A stretch of 57,892 nt of DNA from Streptococcus infantis ATCC 700779 (GCF_000187465.1 NZ_GL732439.1:1825797-1883688); one strand, 5' to 3'. Shown: positions 7,346 through 15,379, counted from the stretch's first letter. The notes: generated by a model from the sequence alone, not told the origin. Numbers and translations: made by a program.

Positions 7346-9379
7346 ATGAGAATTAATAAAATTAATATTCGAAATTATCGTCTATTGAAGGATTTTTCTT
7401 TAGAATTGAAGAGTGAATTGTCGTTAATTGTTGGGAAAAATAATTGCGGAAAAACCTCAGTTTTATCTGTATTGGAAAAGGTAATTAATAAAAGATCTAG
7501 TTTAACCTGGGAAGATATAAATTTAAATCATAGAAAAGTAATTTTTGAAAATATAAAAAAGGTCTCGGACATTCCTGACTCGGAATTAGAACCTACTTTA
7601 GGAATCAACCTTCAAATATGGATTCAGTACTCAGAAGAAGATTCTTATCAAAACATCCAGCCATTTATGATGGATCTAAATCCTGATAATAATTTTATTA
7701 TACTTGAATTTACGTATACAATCCCTATTCAAAAACTTCGTGACTTAAATTATCAAGTTAGTGATTTTATAGATGATTTTTCAAAGTTTGAGTTGTTCAT
7801 GAAGAAAAATATGAGTAAATTTTTTGAAATGCAGGTTTACTCGCTGGGATACAATCCTTCTACTCAAAAATTAACAGAAGAAAAATCTAATTTACTTGAA
7901 ATGAAAGATGTTCATAAAATTATTAAAGTAAGAGGGATCAGTGCTAGTCGAGAAGTCTCTAATAAAGAAAATAATCATTCATTGTCTAAGACGTCAAATC
8001 GATTTTATAAATTAAATAATGGTGAAGATATTGACACCAATGCAAATAATTTACTTCAATCTGCAATTTTAAAGGCAGATGAGACTTTAACGAAAGCCTA
8101 TAGTGGTGATGATAGCAACGAAGGTATATTTACTCAAGTCTTTGAACGAGTAAAAAAATTTGGTGGAAATGATAGTGAAGCAGAGTTGGCAATTCATTCA
8201 TCACTGTCTGAGAAAGATATTTTAAGTAACAATACGACGCTATACTATAAGCATGATGATAGTCTATTGCCGGAAACATATAATGGCTTGGGGTATTTAA
8301 ATCTATATGGAATTATTTTTGAAATTGAGACTGTAATGGCAGATATAGAAAAAGATCCTGCAGATATTAACCTAGTTTATATTGAAGAGCCAGAATCGCA
8401 TACACATCCACAATTACAGTATATTTTTATCAAGAATATCAAAGATTTGTTAAAAGTACACGATGATGAACTAAAAACACGCGGAGCTACTAGTGGTATT
8501 CAAACTTTAATTACGACTCATTCCTCTCACATAGTTTCTGATTGTAACTTTGATGATCTAATTTATTTTAAACGTGATAACGGCACAGCAGTATCAAAGG
8601 CTTTTAATTCATTGAAAGAAGAATATGGTGATGAACAATTAGGATATAAATTTGTAAAGCAGTACCTTACTCTCAATAGTAGTGAATTATTTTTTGCTGA
8701 TAAAGTCATTTGTGTTGAGGGTGATACAGAAAGAATTTTAATTCCTACGATGATGCAAAAGGTGGATATATCCAATCCAATAAATCGAACTTCTAACACA
8801 ATGCCATTGCTTTCTCAAAATATTTCAATCATTGAAACAGGTGCTCATTCACAAGTGTTTAGGAAGTTATTTAATTTTTTAGGAATAAAAGTATTGATAA
8901 TTACAGATATTGACCCAGCGAATAAAAATGGAAATAATCGCTTGACTTCTTGTTCAGCAGTAGAGGCTACTTCTACGACAAATGCTTCAATTAAAAGCTT
9001 TTTTGATATTTCTGGAGATGAAGTTTTTTCAATAGTAGCTCAAAAGAGTTTTGAAGAAAAAATAACATCAGATAATAGAATTCGTATTGCCTACCAAATT
9101 CCTGAAGATGAAAATACTTATCAGCCTGCTAGTTTTGAGGATGCCTTTATCAGTTTAAATAAACAATTCATTATTAATCAAAAAGATGGTCTTATTAAAT
9201 TTGAAGCTTTAAAAAACTTCGATGATAGTGAAATAGAAGATTTCTATAAATTTGCTAGGGATAAAGTGAATAAAAAATCTGCATTAGCGTCAAGTTTATT
9301 ATACTTTGAAGATGATGGAAATACTTGGAAAGTGCCTAAATACATTTCGGAGGGGTTGTTATGGTTGAGAAGACAATAG
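7346..9379 (+). CDS. gajA: GajA-like OLD-family ATPase / TOPRIM nuclease (Gabija-type defence)
   Basis: A 677-residue protein. The N-terminus MRINKINIRNYRLLKDFSLE is a RecF/SMC-like ATPase start, and Walker A is GKNNCGKTS (residues 30-38). A Walker B-like LVYIEEPESHTHP lies near 344-356 and an H-loop-type ITTHSSHI near 391. The TOPRIM part has CVEGDTE with the acidic residue E458 and ITDIDP with D521 and D523. In Gabija, GajA cuts phage DNA as a nucleotide-sensing nickase and acts with GajB. It overlaps the helicase gene by 19 bp, the standard arrangement. It is about 100 residues longer than the B. cereus prototype (about 580), so it is a divergent member. Low GC points to horizontal transfer. 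Confidence 0.82.
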   Translation: MRINKINIRNYRLLKDFSLELKSELSLIVGKNNCGKTSVLSVLEKVINKRSSLTWEDINLNHRKVIFENIKKVSDIPDSELEPTLGINLQIWIQYSEEDSYQNIQPFMMDLNPDNNFIILEFTYTIPIQKLRDLNYQVSDFIDDFSKFELFMKKNMSKFFEMQVYSLGYNPSTQKLTEEKSNLLEMKDVHKIIKVRGISASREVSNKENNHSLSKTSNRFYKLNNGEDIDTNANNLLQSAILKADETLTKAYSGDDSNEGIFTQVFERVKKFGGNDSEAELAIHSSLSEKDILSNNTTLYYKHDDSLLPETYNGLGYLNLYGIIFEIETVMADIEKDPADINLVYIEEPESHTHPQLQYIFIKNIKDLLKVHDDELKTRGATSGIQTLITTHSSHIVSDCNFDDLIYFKRDNGTAVSKAFNSLKEEYGDEQLGYKFVKQYLTLNSSELFFADKVICVEGDTERILIPTMMQKVDISNPINRTSNTMPLLSQNISIIETGAHSQVFRKLFNFLGIKVLIITDIDPANKNGNNRLTSCSAVEATSTTNASIKSFFDISGDEVFSIVAQKSFEEKITSDNRIRIAYQIPEDENTYQPASFEDAFISLNKQFIINQKDGLIKFEALKNFDDSEIEDFYKFARDKVNKKSALASSLLYFEDDGNTWKVPKYISEGLLWLRRQ

Positions 9380-11283
9380 AACCGGAAGTAGAAATGGTAT
9401 TTGAAGCAATTAAAGAAGATAAAAACTTCATTCTTGAAGGTGGTGCTGGAAGTGGAAAAACTTTTTCATTAATTTCCATAATTGAAAAAATCTCAAGAGA
9501 TGAACCAGACAAATCCATTGTATGTATTACTTATACTAATAATGCTGTTGCCGAAATTAGAGAGCGGATAACTAATGATAAATTAAAAGTATCAACGATT
9601 CATGAATTTATCTGGAGTATCATTGGACAATTTCAAAATGAAATAAAATACTGTTTAATTGATCTAATAAATGATGATGAGCAGAAAGAATTTATTAGAC
9701 CTCTTGATTATCCAAGTGAAAGTCAACTTACAGATACTTATTTTGAAAACATTCGTGTAGATTATGATGAGCGTTATTCAATGAGTATAATTGATAATCG
9801 CGTTCAAATTAGTCATGACCATATTCTATTAGTTGCTGAAAAAATGTTTTCTACTTATCCTAAGTTATGCGACATTTTGATCGATATAGCTGATTATATT
9901 TTTGTAGATGAATATCAAGATACTAGTCCGTTAGTTGTAAAAATTTTATTGGAATATATACAGAATAGAACAAAGAAAAATATTGTGGGATTTTTTGGAG
10001 ATTCTATGCAAGCCATCTATGACTCAGGAGTAGGAGACTTAAGTTCGTATAATCTAATAAAGATAGCAAAAGCTCAAAATCGTCGCAATCCTAAAAAAGT
10101 TATTGATTTAGCTAATAAATTTAGAGATGATGGATTGGTTCAAACTCCATCCAGCGATGATACAGCACCTAATATGGATAATGGGAGTATCATTCCAGGA
10201 ATAGTGAAATTTATCTATGGGAATGATATTAATCAACTTGAAATTCTTAGAGGTAGTCAACTTTATAGAAAGTTAGAATTTAATGCACCCTCAAAAACAA
10301 AAGAATTGCGCCTGACACATAAACTTAATGCAGAAATGGCAGGTTTTTCTAAGTTATTTGAGTTATATAATACTGATTTATTTGTAAAATTAATTACAGG
10401 TATAAAGAAAAAAATCAATGAGAACAAGATAGTTGATAATGGAAAATCATTTAAAGATTTAGTAGAAGAAGCTCAAATAGTTGTTAGAAGGGGAGGGCCC
10501 TTAATAGTCGATGAGATTAAATCCACTTCAGAACTATCAGCTTTTTATGATGAAATTAAAACGTGCTCGTTTGAAGAAGTTAGTAGTAAGAGTAAAATTA
10601 ATAAAGAATCGCTATTATCTTATAAATTTAATGGATTAAGTAGTAGATATGAAGCGGGCACAGATAGGGATAGAATTCTTAAAAGGTTGGATTTAGTCTA
10701 TGAGCTAGTAAAACTATATAAAACAGGTAAGCATAATGAATTTTTACGTATTACTAAGTTTAAAATAACTTCGTCCAAAGATAAAATTAGTCTATCAAAT
10801 GTTATGACAGAAATCTCTGCTGATGATATCACAATTGGAAGAGTAATAGAGCTTGCAGAGGAATGTGAACTAATTTCAAAGGATGACTTATTTACTAATT
10901 TTATTAAAAATAGAGGACATTATTTATGGTCGCGGCTTAAGATAATGCCGTTTCAAGAATATGTAAATAGTATTGATTATCTCAGAGAATATGTATCTGT
11001 TATAACGCAACATAAGGTCAAAGGCAGTGAATATGAGAATGTCTTAGTTTTATTAGATAATGGGAAATGGAATCAATATAATTTTGATACCTTGTTTGGA
11101 AAAGGTTCTTCTAATGAGAACGTTCAAAATAGAACTAAGAGGTTATTCTATGTTGCAATTACTAGAGCGATGAAAAATTTAATTGTTTACATGCCGAGTA
11201 ATGATCGTCAGATTATTGAAAAAGCAAAAGATTATTTTGAAGAGAGTGATATTGTTGATGTTCTGTCATTAGTTGATGAGTAA
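9361..11283 (+). CDS. gajB: GajB-like UvrD/PcrA-type SF1 helicase (Gabija-type defence)
   Basis: A 640-residue superfamily 1 helicase. Walker A is GGAGSGKTFSLI (residues 27-38), motif Ia ITYTNNAVAEIRER, motif II VDEYQDTSP (D183, E184), motif III GFFGDSMQAIYD, motif V HKVKGSEYENVLVLL and motif VI RLFYVAITRAMKNL near the C-terminus. In Gabija, GajB is thought to sense DNA ends or termini and activate GajA. The start at 9361 lies inside the gajA 3' end (GGAGGGG Shine-Dalgarno at 9349-9355), so translation is coupled. It is about 150 residues longer than the prototype GajB, with extra sequence between motifs III and V. AT-rich like its neighbours. Confidence 0.82.
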   Translation: MVEKTIEPEVEMVFEAIKEDKNFILEGGAGSGKTFSLISIIEKISRDEPDKSIVCITYTNNAVAEIRERITNDKLKVSTIHEFIWSIIGQFQNEIKYCLIDLINDDEQKEFIRPLDYPSESQLTDTYFENIRVDYDERYSMSIIDNRVQISHDHILLVAEKMFSTYPKLCDILIDIADYIFVDEYQDTSPLVVKILLEYIQNRTKKNIVGFFGDSMQAIYDSGVGDLSSYNLIKIAKAQNRRNPKKVIDLANKFRDDGLVQTPSSDDTAPNMDNGSIIPGIVKFIYGNDINQLEILRGSQLYRKLEFNAPSKTKELRLTHKLNAEMAGFSKLFELYNTDLFVKLITGIKKKINENKIVDNGKSFKDLVEEAQIVVRRGGPLIVDEIKSTSELSAFYDEIKTCSFEEVSSKSKINKESLLSYKFNGLSSRYEAGTDRDRILKRLDLVYELVKLYKTGKHNEFLRITKFKITSSKDKISLSNVMTEISADDITIGRVIELAEECELISKDDLFTNFIKNRGHYLWSRLKIMPFQEYVNSIDYLREYVSVITQHKVKGSEYENVLVLLDNGKWNQYNFDTLFGKGSSNENVQNRTKRLFYVAITRAMKNLIVYMPSNDRQIIEKAKDYFEESDIVDVLSLVDE

Positions 11284-11326
11284 ATGAACTTTAACAATTG
11301 TTGAACTGAAAGTTGAAGGAGCAATT

Positions 11327-11914
11327 ATGATTACATTGGAAAATGATTTACTTGAATTTGATATTACAGGTGTTCTAGGTTCTGAAATTAATCAGCACAT
11401 TGATTTTTATAATACCGGAGTAGAAGAAGCTTATGTGGCAATAAAAAATAAAGATGACAGTACAGCACTGTCCATTTTAAGAATATTAAAATCACAACTA
11501 GATATGGAGTATGAGTATTTTGATTCTAAAAGGTTTTGGGATTTTGGTAAATTAAATGATGCTTACAGTTATGTTGATGGTATAAATAGAGCTAGTCGAG
11601 CATTGGTGGGAGCACCCAATTATCGAAATATGAAATCTATGCTCTATGACATTCAAGATTATATGACTAGAACAAGATTTGATGATGATAGGTATTATGG
11701 AAATGTATTCGCCTTAGCTGTTGACAAATGTTTAGATGAGATGACAGCCTCGGAACGTCATTCGCGTTTTGGAATATTCCTTCAAGGGATTAGAACGTTT
11801 TACCATCGACCAGGAAAAGGTACAGCAAAACAATGCATTACTCTATCTAAAGGTCTCACTCTTAAAGATATAGAACCTTTTATCTTCGTAGAGCATATTG
11901 AGAGATATTTGTGA
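11327..11914 (+). CDS. Unknown protein downstream of gajB, candidate accessory factor
   Basis: A 195-residue soluble protein of unrecognised family, 43 bp after the gajB-like stop, with AAGGAG at 11315-11320. It is acidic and helical, with motifs such as HIDFYNTGVEEAY, YFDSKRFWDFGKLNDAYSYV and the basic segment FYHRPGKGTAKQC near residues 157-169. No terminator or promoter separates it from gajB, so co-transcription is likely. Prototype Gabija has only two genes. This third gene could be a regulator, a specificity factor or an unrelated passenger, and no function is claimed. Confidence 0.7.
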   Translation: MITLENDLLEFDITGVLGSEINQHIDFYNTGVEEAYVAIKNKDDSTALSILRILKSQLDMEYEYFDSKRFWDFGKLNDAYSYVDGINRASRALVGAPNYRNMKSMLYDIQDYMTRTRFDDDRYYGNVFALAVDKCLDEMTASERHSRFGIFLQGIRTFYHRPGKGTAKQCITLSKGLTLKDIEPFIFVEHIERYL

Positions 11915-11964
11915 TAATTTATAATGCACTTCGTATATCAAATGTACAAAACAATAACAATTCA

Positions 11965-12031
11965 AATGGTGTGAACTTTTTGGTAAAATCTAGCTCAATT
12001 TGTGTATTTTTAGGGTAAAATTCACACCATT
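11965..12031. repeat. Inverted repeat AATGGTGTGAA ... TTCACACCATT
   Basis: Perfect 11-bp arms at 11965-11975 and 12021-12031 separated by 45 bp. The inner flanks also pair partly (CTTTT against AAAA). It lies 50 bp after the last gene of the defence operon and could be an element boundary, a recombination site or a protein-binding site. A related sequence, TTTTTAGCAAAATTCACCCT, occurs at 13706-13725. Confidence 0.4.
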
Positions 12032-12045
12032 CAACTGAAATATAT

Positions 12046-12186
12046 TCAAATTAGATGAAATTGTTCTTTCTGAAAGCGTTGGAAAACATTGATTTTAAGC
12101 CCATCTTGAAACTTATTCAAATAAAAGTGTTTCCAACCAGGTCTTAAGAAAGCTCGTAAAGCATCACAATTTAGTAAACGTTAATT
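12046..12186 (-). pseudogene. Minus-strand C-terminal remnant of an unknown gene
   Basis: Read on the minus strand, a frame without a start codon encodes NCDALRAFLRPGWKHFYLNK and continues FQDGLKINVFQRF before a TGA at 12046-12048. The mix of W, H, F and charged residues looks like real protein rather than chance, but only about 45 residues remain. Family not recognised. It is the only minus-strand coding trace in the accessory region. Confidence 0.3.
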
Positions 12187-12209
12187 CGAAAGAATTACTA
12201 TACTTACAA

Positions 12210-12237
12210 AGAGCACCTTTCAAGGTGTTCTTTTTTA
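12210..12237 (+). terminator. Rho-independent terminator (possibly bidirectional)
   Basis: Stem AGAGCACCTT / AAGGTGTTCT (one G-T pair) with loop TC, followed by TTTTTT. It could end the gajA-gajB-11327 transcript. An A-rich stretch before the stem would also support termination on the other strand. Confidence 0.7.
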
Positions 12238-12492
12238 AATTTTCTTACTAAATTGGTGCAATTGATACCGTTGTTGCGACTTTAGTCGCTTACAAATGTG
12301 GCTGCAATCTGACAAAGTCAGTTGCCTCAAAACGTTAATCAATACGATACTATTGATGTTTACGGATCTTTAAGGATCTTTAAGGATTTTCTCTTGGATG
12401 TCTTTTTTGGGGGCAGAACTTGACTATGTATGAGAAGTTGCTACGTAATAAACTAACTATTTCTACTGTAAGACCTAGAGGGGGTACGAATA

Positions 12493-12876
12493 ATGGAAAA
12501 TAAAACTATATATACTCTTCCAATGTTTTCTTCACTTCTGTCTGAGTTACCTAAAATAACTTTTTCAGGTACAACTATTTGTATCAATTTAAAGGGATAT
12601 GACTGTGATGATATCTATTCAGAAGTTGAATTGATCTTTCAAGAAGTCCACTATTTTTCAAAGACGAACGCATTGTTTTCGGCAAACACAATCGAAGCTT
12701 ATGATAAAGTTTTAGAAATATTTAATTCATCAATTATACTACAGTTAATGGAAGCCAACAGGAATCTTTTTGAAGAAATGAACAAGCGTCAAGAATTAAA
12801 ACATTTTTCTTTATATCTTGATGGTTATGATGGATATAATATAGTTTGCAAATCCATAGAAATCAAAGAGTTATAA
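12493..12876 (+). CDS. Unknown 127-residue acidic protein, possible orphan immunity gene
   Basis: Starts at ATG 12493 behind AGAGGGGG at 12476-12483. The protein is small, soluble and acidic, with ICINLKGYDCDDIYSEVEL in the first half and a C-terminal LYLDGYDGYNIVCKSIEI strand-like segment. I do not recognise the family. Its size, acidity and position at the head of a series of broken immunity-type genes suggest an orphan immunity protein without a toxin partner. That role is an inference. Confidence 0.5.
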   Translation: MENKTIYTLPMFSSLLSELPKITFSGTTICINLKGYDCDDIYSEVELIFQEVHYFSKTNALFSANTIEAYDKVLEIFNSSIILQLMEANRNLFEEMNKRQELKHFSLYLDGYDGYNIVCKSIEIKEL

Positions 12877-12997
12877 GATCTTAAGACAATAAACAATTAG
12901 CAAATTAGAATTATCAAATAAAGAACACTTGAAATTGATTCAAGTGCTTTTACTGTTCAATAGGCACAAAGTTCCCCAACAATCATTCGAATAATGC

Positions 12998-13366
12998 GAA
13001 ACTTATCAGATTTTTATTAGAGATAGTGAAGAATTATGTATTCTTGATATTGATAGAGATTCGGGTTTTAAACGCTATGAAGCCGACTCTTTCTTTGAGG
13101 CGCTTATGAACTATCGTCTGGATTTGGAGAAAGAAGGAGGGATTCTACAATGTAATGGAGCTGACAGGTGTGTATTTCCCTCTCCGATGCAGATGAATTT
13201 TGGAGGAGAAAAAGCCTATTTCTTAGAAATGGGAAAACAAGCCAGTTTAAACAATGTTTATGAGATTTTTGACTAAGATAAACCAAACTTAAACTGTGTC
13301 AGTGTCGCAGAACAGAAACAATTTTATGATGACTGGTTTACTAGCTTAGTAGGTGGGAACAATTAA
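12998..13366 (+). pseudogene. Immunity-type pseudogene broken by a nonsense codon
   Basis: A single reading frame encodes DIDRDSGFKRYEADSFFEAL, then LEKEGGILQCNGADRC and KQASLNNVYEIFD. A TAA at 13274-13276 interrupts it. The same frame then continues without shift through SVAEQKQFYDDWFTSLVGGN to TAA at 13364-13366. Proteins with L-EKEGG, C-GA and IFD followed by EQ-FYDDW patterns are common beside polymorphic toxins. The interruption sits where such relatives carry a tyrosine, so TAT/TAC to TAA is the simplest change. The 5' end is also missing (TAA at 12992). Confidence 0.6.
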
Positions 13367-13370
13367 CCCC

Positions 13371-13481
13371 TCAGCTTTAAAGGAACGATTAGAAAAAATC
13401 TTAGTAGCCTATGTCTTAGTCCTTGTGACAGATGAAAGAATTGTAGATAGACATTATCAAAGAAGATTTGGAGAATGCTAG
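13371..13481 (+). pseudogene. Fragment of a small unknown gene
   Basis: A 36-codon frame without a start encodes SALKERLEKILVAYVLVLVT and ends RHYQRRFGEC before TAG at 13479-13481. It begins 4 bp after the preceding pseudogene in another frame. It could be a separate remnant or part of a larger broken gene continuing toward 13580. Confidence 0.3.
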
Positions 13482-13579
13482 TTGAAATTAAACTAAAGAC
13501 TTACTTAGTTCATATTATGGGGAGTATCTAAAGAGAGATGATTTCGACTGGATAGATAGTTGGGGAATTAGAGGACTGA

Positions 13580-13711
13580 ATGTTGTATTATAAAACAATT
13601 TGGAATCATAGGAATGACTATGATCCGATCATAATGTACTCAGAAATAGACACAGAATGTTTCGAAATACTTCATGGTTCACAACATGGGGTGTTTTTTG
13701 ATGATTTTTAG
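13580..13711 (+). pseudogene. Truncated DUF6881-like immunity gene
   Basis: ATG 13580 opens 43 codons: MLYYKTIWNHRNDYDPIIMY, then SEIDTECFEILHG, ending TAG at 13709-13711. The pattern Y-K-W-H followed by D-P-I-I-YSEID is that of DUF6881 proteins (about 90-100 residues), a family frequent in toxin-immunity clusters. The RKVEIF-DG part expected after YSEID is missing or altered, so the gene is truncated. Assignment is from memory of the family pattern. Confidence 0.45.
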
Positions 13712-13769
13712 CAAAATTCACCCTAGTAGTCTTTGTCTTATATAACCTGTTCCTAGTATCAGTTTAGTA

Positions 13770-13778
13770 TGATATAAT
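13770..13778 (+). promoter_or_regulatory. Extended -10 promoter of the DUF6287 gene
   Basis: TGATATAAT at 13770-13778, 30 bp upstream of ATG 13808. Shine-Dalgarno AAAGGAG lies at 13796-13802. Confidence 0.65.
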
Positions 13779-13807
13779 TAAATACGAATAATGTAAAGGA
13801 GTTATAA

Positions 13808-14383
13808 ATGAAAATAGGAAAAGGCATTAACTGGCTGTTGATTTTATTATGTTCCTTAATCCCGGTAGTACTGATAAGTTTTATGTTCTTCTTTAATCAT
13901 AAGAAGCAAGATGTAGAAGCAGTAAATGCTCCCACAACGGAACAGGTTTCTACTACTAGTACGACAGCGACTAGTACAACAACCACTAGTTTAACGACTA
14001 CCCAAGATAGTGTTATGACTACGGAGGAAAAGCTTTCGACACAAGAAGAGCAAACGAATGCTAGATCACAAAAAATAGATGATCAAGCAATTCTAAACGG
14101 GGATTACTCTACTCTAGTTGGAACTTGGAGAAATGGACTCGGGCAAGAGTTTACATTCGATAAAAATGGACTAGTAAACAGTGGAAATATTGAAAAAGTG
14201 CGCATAGGGAACCATGGAACGATTGAATTCAGCATTAGAGATGGTATCTCAGGGTATGGAATGAGTATTTATCCTGCTGGACTTATTATGGATGGGTTAG
14301 ATACTGATTTAACTAAAAATAGGCTTATTGCTGGTCAATCTGCTCCAACCAGATCAGAACAAGTTTTTTATAAAGTAGATTAA
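13808..14383 (+). CDS. DUF6287-like membrane-anchored surface protein
   Basis: A 191-residue protein. Residues 9-30 are a strong hydrophobic segment (LLILLCSLIPVVLISFMFFF) followed by HKK, giving an N-in membrane anchor. Residues 45-90 are a Thr/Ser-rich linker, as in cell-wall-spanning regions. From about 95 a domain begins ILNGDYSTLVGTWRNGLGQE, the hallmark of DUF6287 domains of streptococcal surface proteins (GxWxNxxG). No lipobox cysteine is in the usual place. Function unknown; likely exposed at the cell wall. It has its own promoter and terminator. Confidence 0.65.
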   Translation: MKIGKGINWLLILLCSLIPVVLISFMFFFNHKKQDVEAVNAPTTEQVSTTSTTATSTTTTSLTTTQDSVMTTEEKLSTQEEQTNARSQKIDDQAILNGDYSTLVGTWRNGLGQEFTFDKNGLVNSGNIEKVRIGNHGTIEFSIRDGISGYGMSIYPAGLIMDGLDTDLTKNRLIAGQSAPTRSEQVFYKVD

Positions 14384-14390
14384 ATGATTG

Positions 14391-14418
14391 ACCATCTCAT
14401 CAAATTTGAGATGGTTTT
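14391..14418 (+). terminator. Rho-independent terminator after the DUF6287 gene
   Basis: Perfect 9-bp stem ACCATCTCA / TGAGATGGT with loop TCAAATT, followed by TTTTCTTCTTT. Confidence 0.85.
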
Positions 14419-14599
14419 CTTCTTTATTTGTGAGTCATTACCGTTTTATGAAGATGAAGTAAGTAGGGTTTAAAATTAGATTTATGTATTTTCATAGAAA
14501 AAATAGTTGAGATTTAGAATACATTTTTAAGTTTATGAAAGGTATCAAAAAATATTATAAGTTTTAATCTTATTCATTAAATAAAATTTATAGATGGAG

Positions 14600-14608
14600 T
14601 GGTATAAT
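14600..14608 (+). promoter_or_regulatory. Extended -10 promoter of the rhomboid-like gene
   Basis: TGGTATAAT at 14600-14608, 55 bp before ATG 14663. No clear -35 box. Confidence 0.55.
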
Positions 14609-14662
14609 AGTGATGAATAATAATCAGCAGAAATTAGAATTCTTTGAAAGTGTATTCATCAT

Positions 14663-15253
14663 ATGAAAAAAATTATGAAAATTGCTCCTATTGTCAGTTT
14701 TTTATTAGGGATCTGTTTATTGTTTGGAATTCTTGCTACTTTTTATGGGAATGTTATATATGATTTATTTGCATTTCATTCAAAACCATTTTATTGTTGG
14801 CACTATTTTAGTGGTACATTTATGCATGGAAGTAAGGAAGCGCCAGTATGGTTTATATGGGTTCACTTAGTTTTGAACGCTTTAATGCTAATTCCTTTTG
14901 GTGGGCTGTTAGAATGGAAGAGAGGATCTAAATATGTATTTTTTGTTTTTATTACTTCTATGGTGATATCTTCAATTGTATTCCATGTATTAACACAAGA
15001 CCGAGATATTCAGGCATCGGGTGTTTCCGCTGTTGGATATGCTTTTGTAACAGGTGGAGTGCTGAACATGTTTGATATATGGAAGAATTTCAGCGTAATA
15101 ACCAAAATCTCCTATATTCTTTTACTTCTTTTATCCATTATTATGCTTCTACCAAATATTACAGGTTGGCTTTCGACTTTTCTTCATATATCAGGTATTG
15201 TCAGCTACCTTATTGTTTCTGTAGTAAGCAACTATCGTAAGAAAATTGGATAG
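14663..15253 (+). CDS. Rhomboid-family intramembrane protease-like protein
   Basis: A 196-residue protein with about six membrane segments. Rhomboid hallmarks are present: HLVLNALMLIPFGGLLE (His68, Asn72) like the HxxxN motif of TM2, ASGVSAVGYAF with candidate catalytic Ser122 in GxSx, and FLHISG with candidate catalytic His175 near the end. Loop 1 contains YFSGTFMHGS, comparable to the FT..FLH region. A Ser-His dyad in neighbouring helices is the rhomboid active site, so it may be active; the substrate is unknown. The Shine-Dalgarno is poor (GAAAGTG), which fits weak expression. Confidence 0.65.
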   Translation: MKKIMKIAPIVSFLLGICLLFGILATFYGNVIYDLFAFHSKPFYCWHYFSGTFMHGSKEAPVWFIWVHLVLNALMLIPFGGLLEWKRGSKYVFFVFITSMVISSIVFHVLTQDRDIQASGVSAVGYAFVTGGVLNMFDIWKNFSVITKISYILLLLLSIIMLLPNITGWLSTFLHISGIVSYLIVSVVSNYRKKIG

Positions 15254-15305
15254 TATCGTAATTTTGTAGAGATTAATGAAGCATGCTTTAAACCTCAACA
15301 TTCCC

Positions 15306-15329
15306 AGTAGACATTTGTCTACTTTTTTT
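15306..15329 (+). terminator. Rho-independent terminator before hdiR
   Basis: Stem AGTAGACA / TGTCTACT with a 2-nt loop, followed by TTTTTT. It ends the rhomboid-like transcript. Confidence 0.8.
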
Positions 15330-15330
15330 A

Positions 15331-15379
15331 TATAATAAAACTAAACCAAAATGGTTGAATTTTAAAAATAGAGTCAACC
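15331..15379 (+). promoter_or_regulatory. hdiR promoter region with candidate autoregulatory operator
   Basis: TATAAT at 15331-15336 is followed directly by AACCAAAATGGTT (15344-15356), a perfect 5-bp inverted repeat with a 3-nt centre. GGTTGA (15353-15358) also pairs with TCAACC (15374-15379), so three related half-sites cluster in the transcript start region. LexA-like HdiR regulators repress their own cassette from such sites; use as an operator is an inference. Confidence 0.45.

Larger units (their letters stand above)
11915..12492. other. 578-bp gap with an inverted repeat, a minus-strand remnant and a terminator
   Basis: Contains an 11-bp perfect inverted repeat (11965-11975 and 12021-12031), a minus-strand coding remnant (12046-12186), a terminator (12210-12237), a GCGAC-TTTA-GTCGC hairpin at 12276-12289 and a short 10-bp tandem repeat at 12364-12390. 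No intact gene was found. Confidence 0.6.
12877..13807. other. 930-bp stretch of decayed immunity-type genes
   Basis: Contains three recognisable coding remnants (12998-13366, 13371-13481, 13580-13711), none intact, then an extended -10 promoter for the next gene. The pattern resembles the tail of a polymorphic-toxin locus in which orphan immunity genes accumulate and decay. Confidence 0.6.

Noticed and set aside
12078..12137. Imperfect inverted repeat GTTGGAAAACA ... TGTTTCCAAC, considered as a small mobile element
   Set aside because: Arms have mismatches, no target duplication is visible, and the interval overlaps a better-supported minus-strand coding remnant.
12259..12339. Short frame encoding AIDTVVATLVAYKCGCNLTK, considered as a bacteriocin-like peptide
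   Set aside because: No start codon or leader; an in-frame TAA lies just upstream, and no modification or transport genes are nearby.
12364..12390. Short tandem repeat GGATCTTTAA (2.5 copies), considered as part of a repeat array or CRISPR
   Set aside because: The units are 10 bp and adjacent, with no spacers. No CRISPR-like repeat-spacer pattern or cas gene was seen anywhere in the window.
5784..14662. Prophage or integrative element as carrier of the AT-rich island
   Set aside because: No integrase, terminase, capsid or relaxase gene and no clear attachment-site duplication were found in the window.
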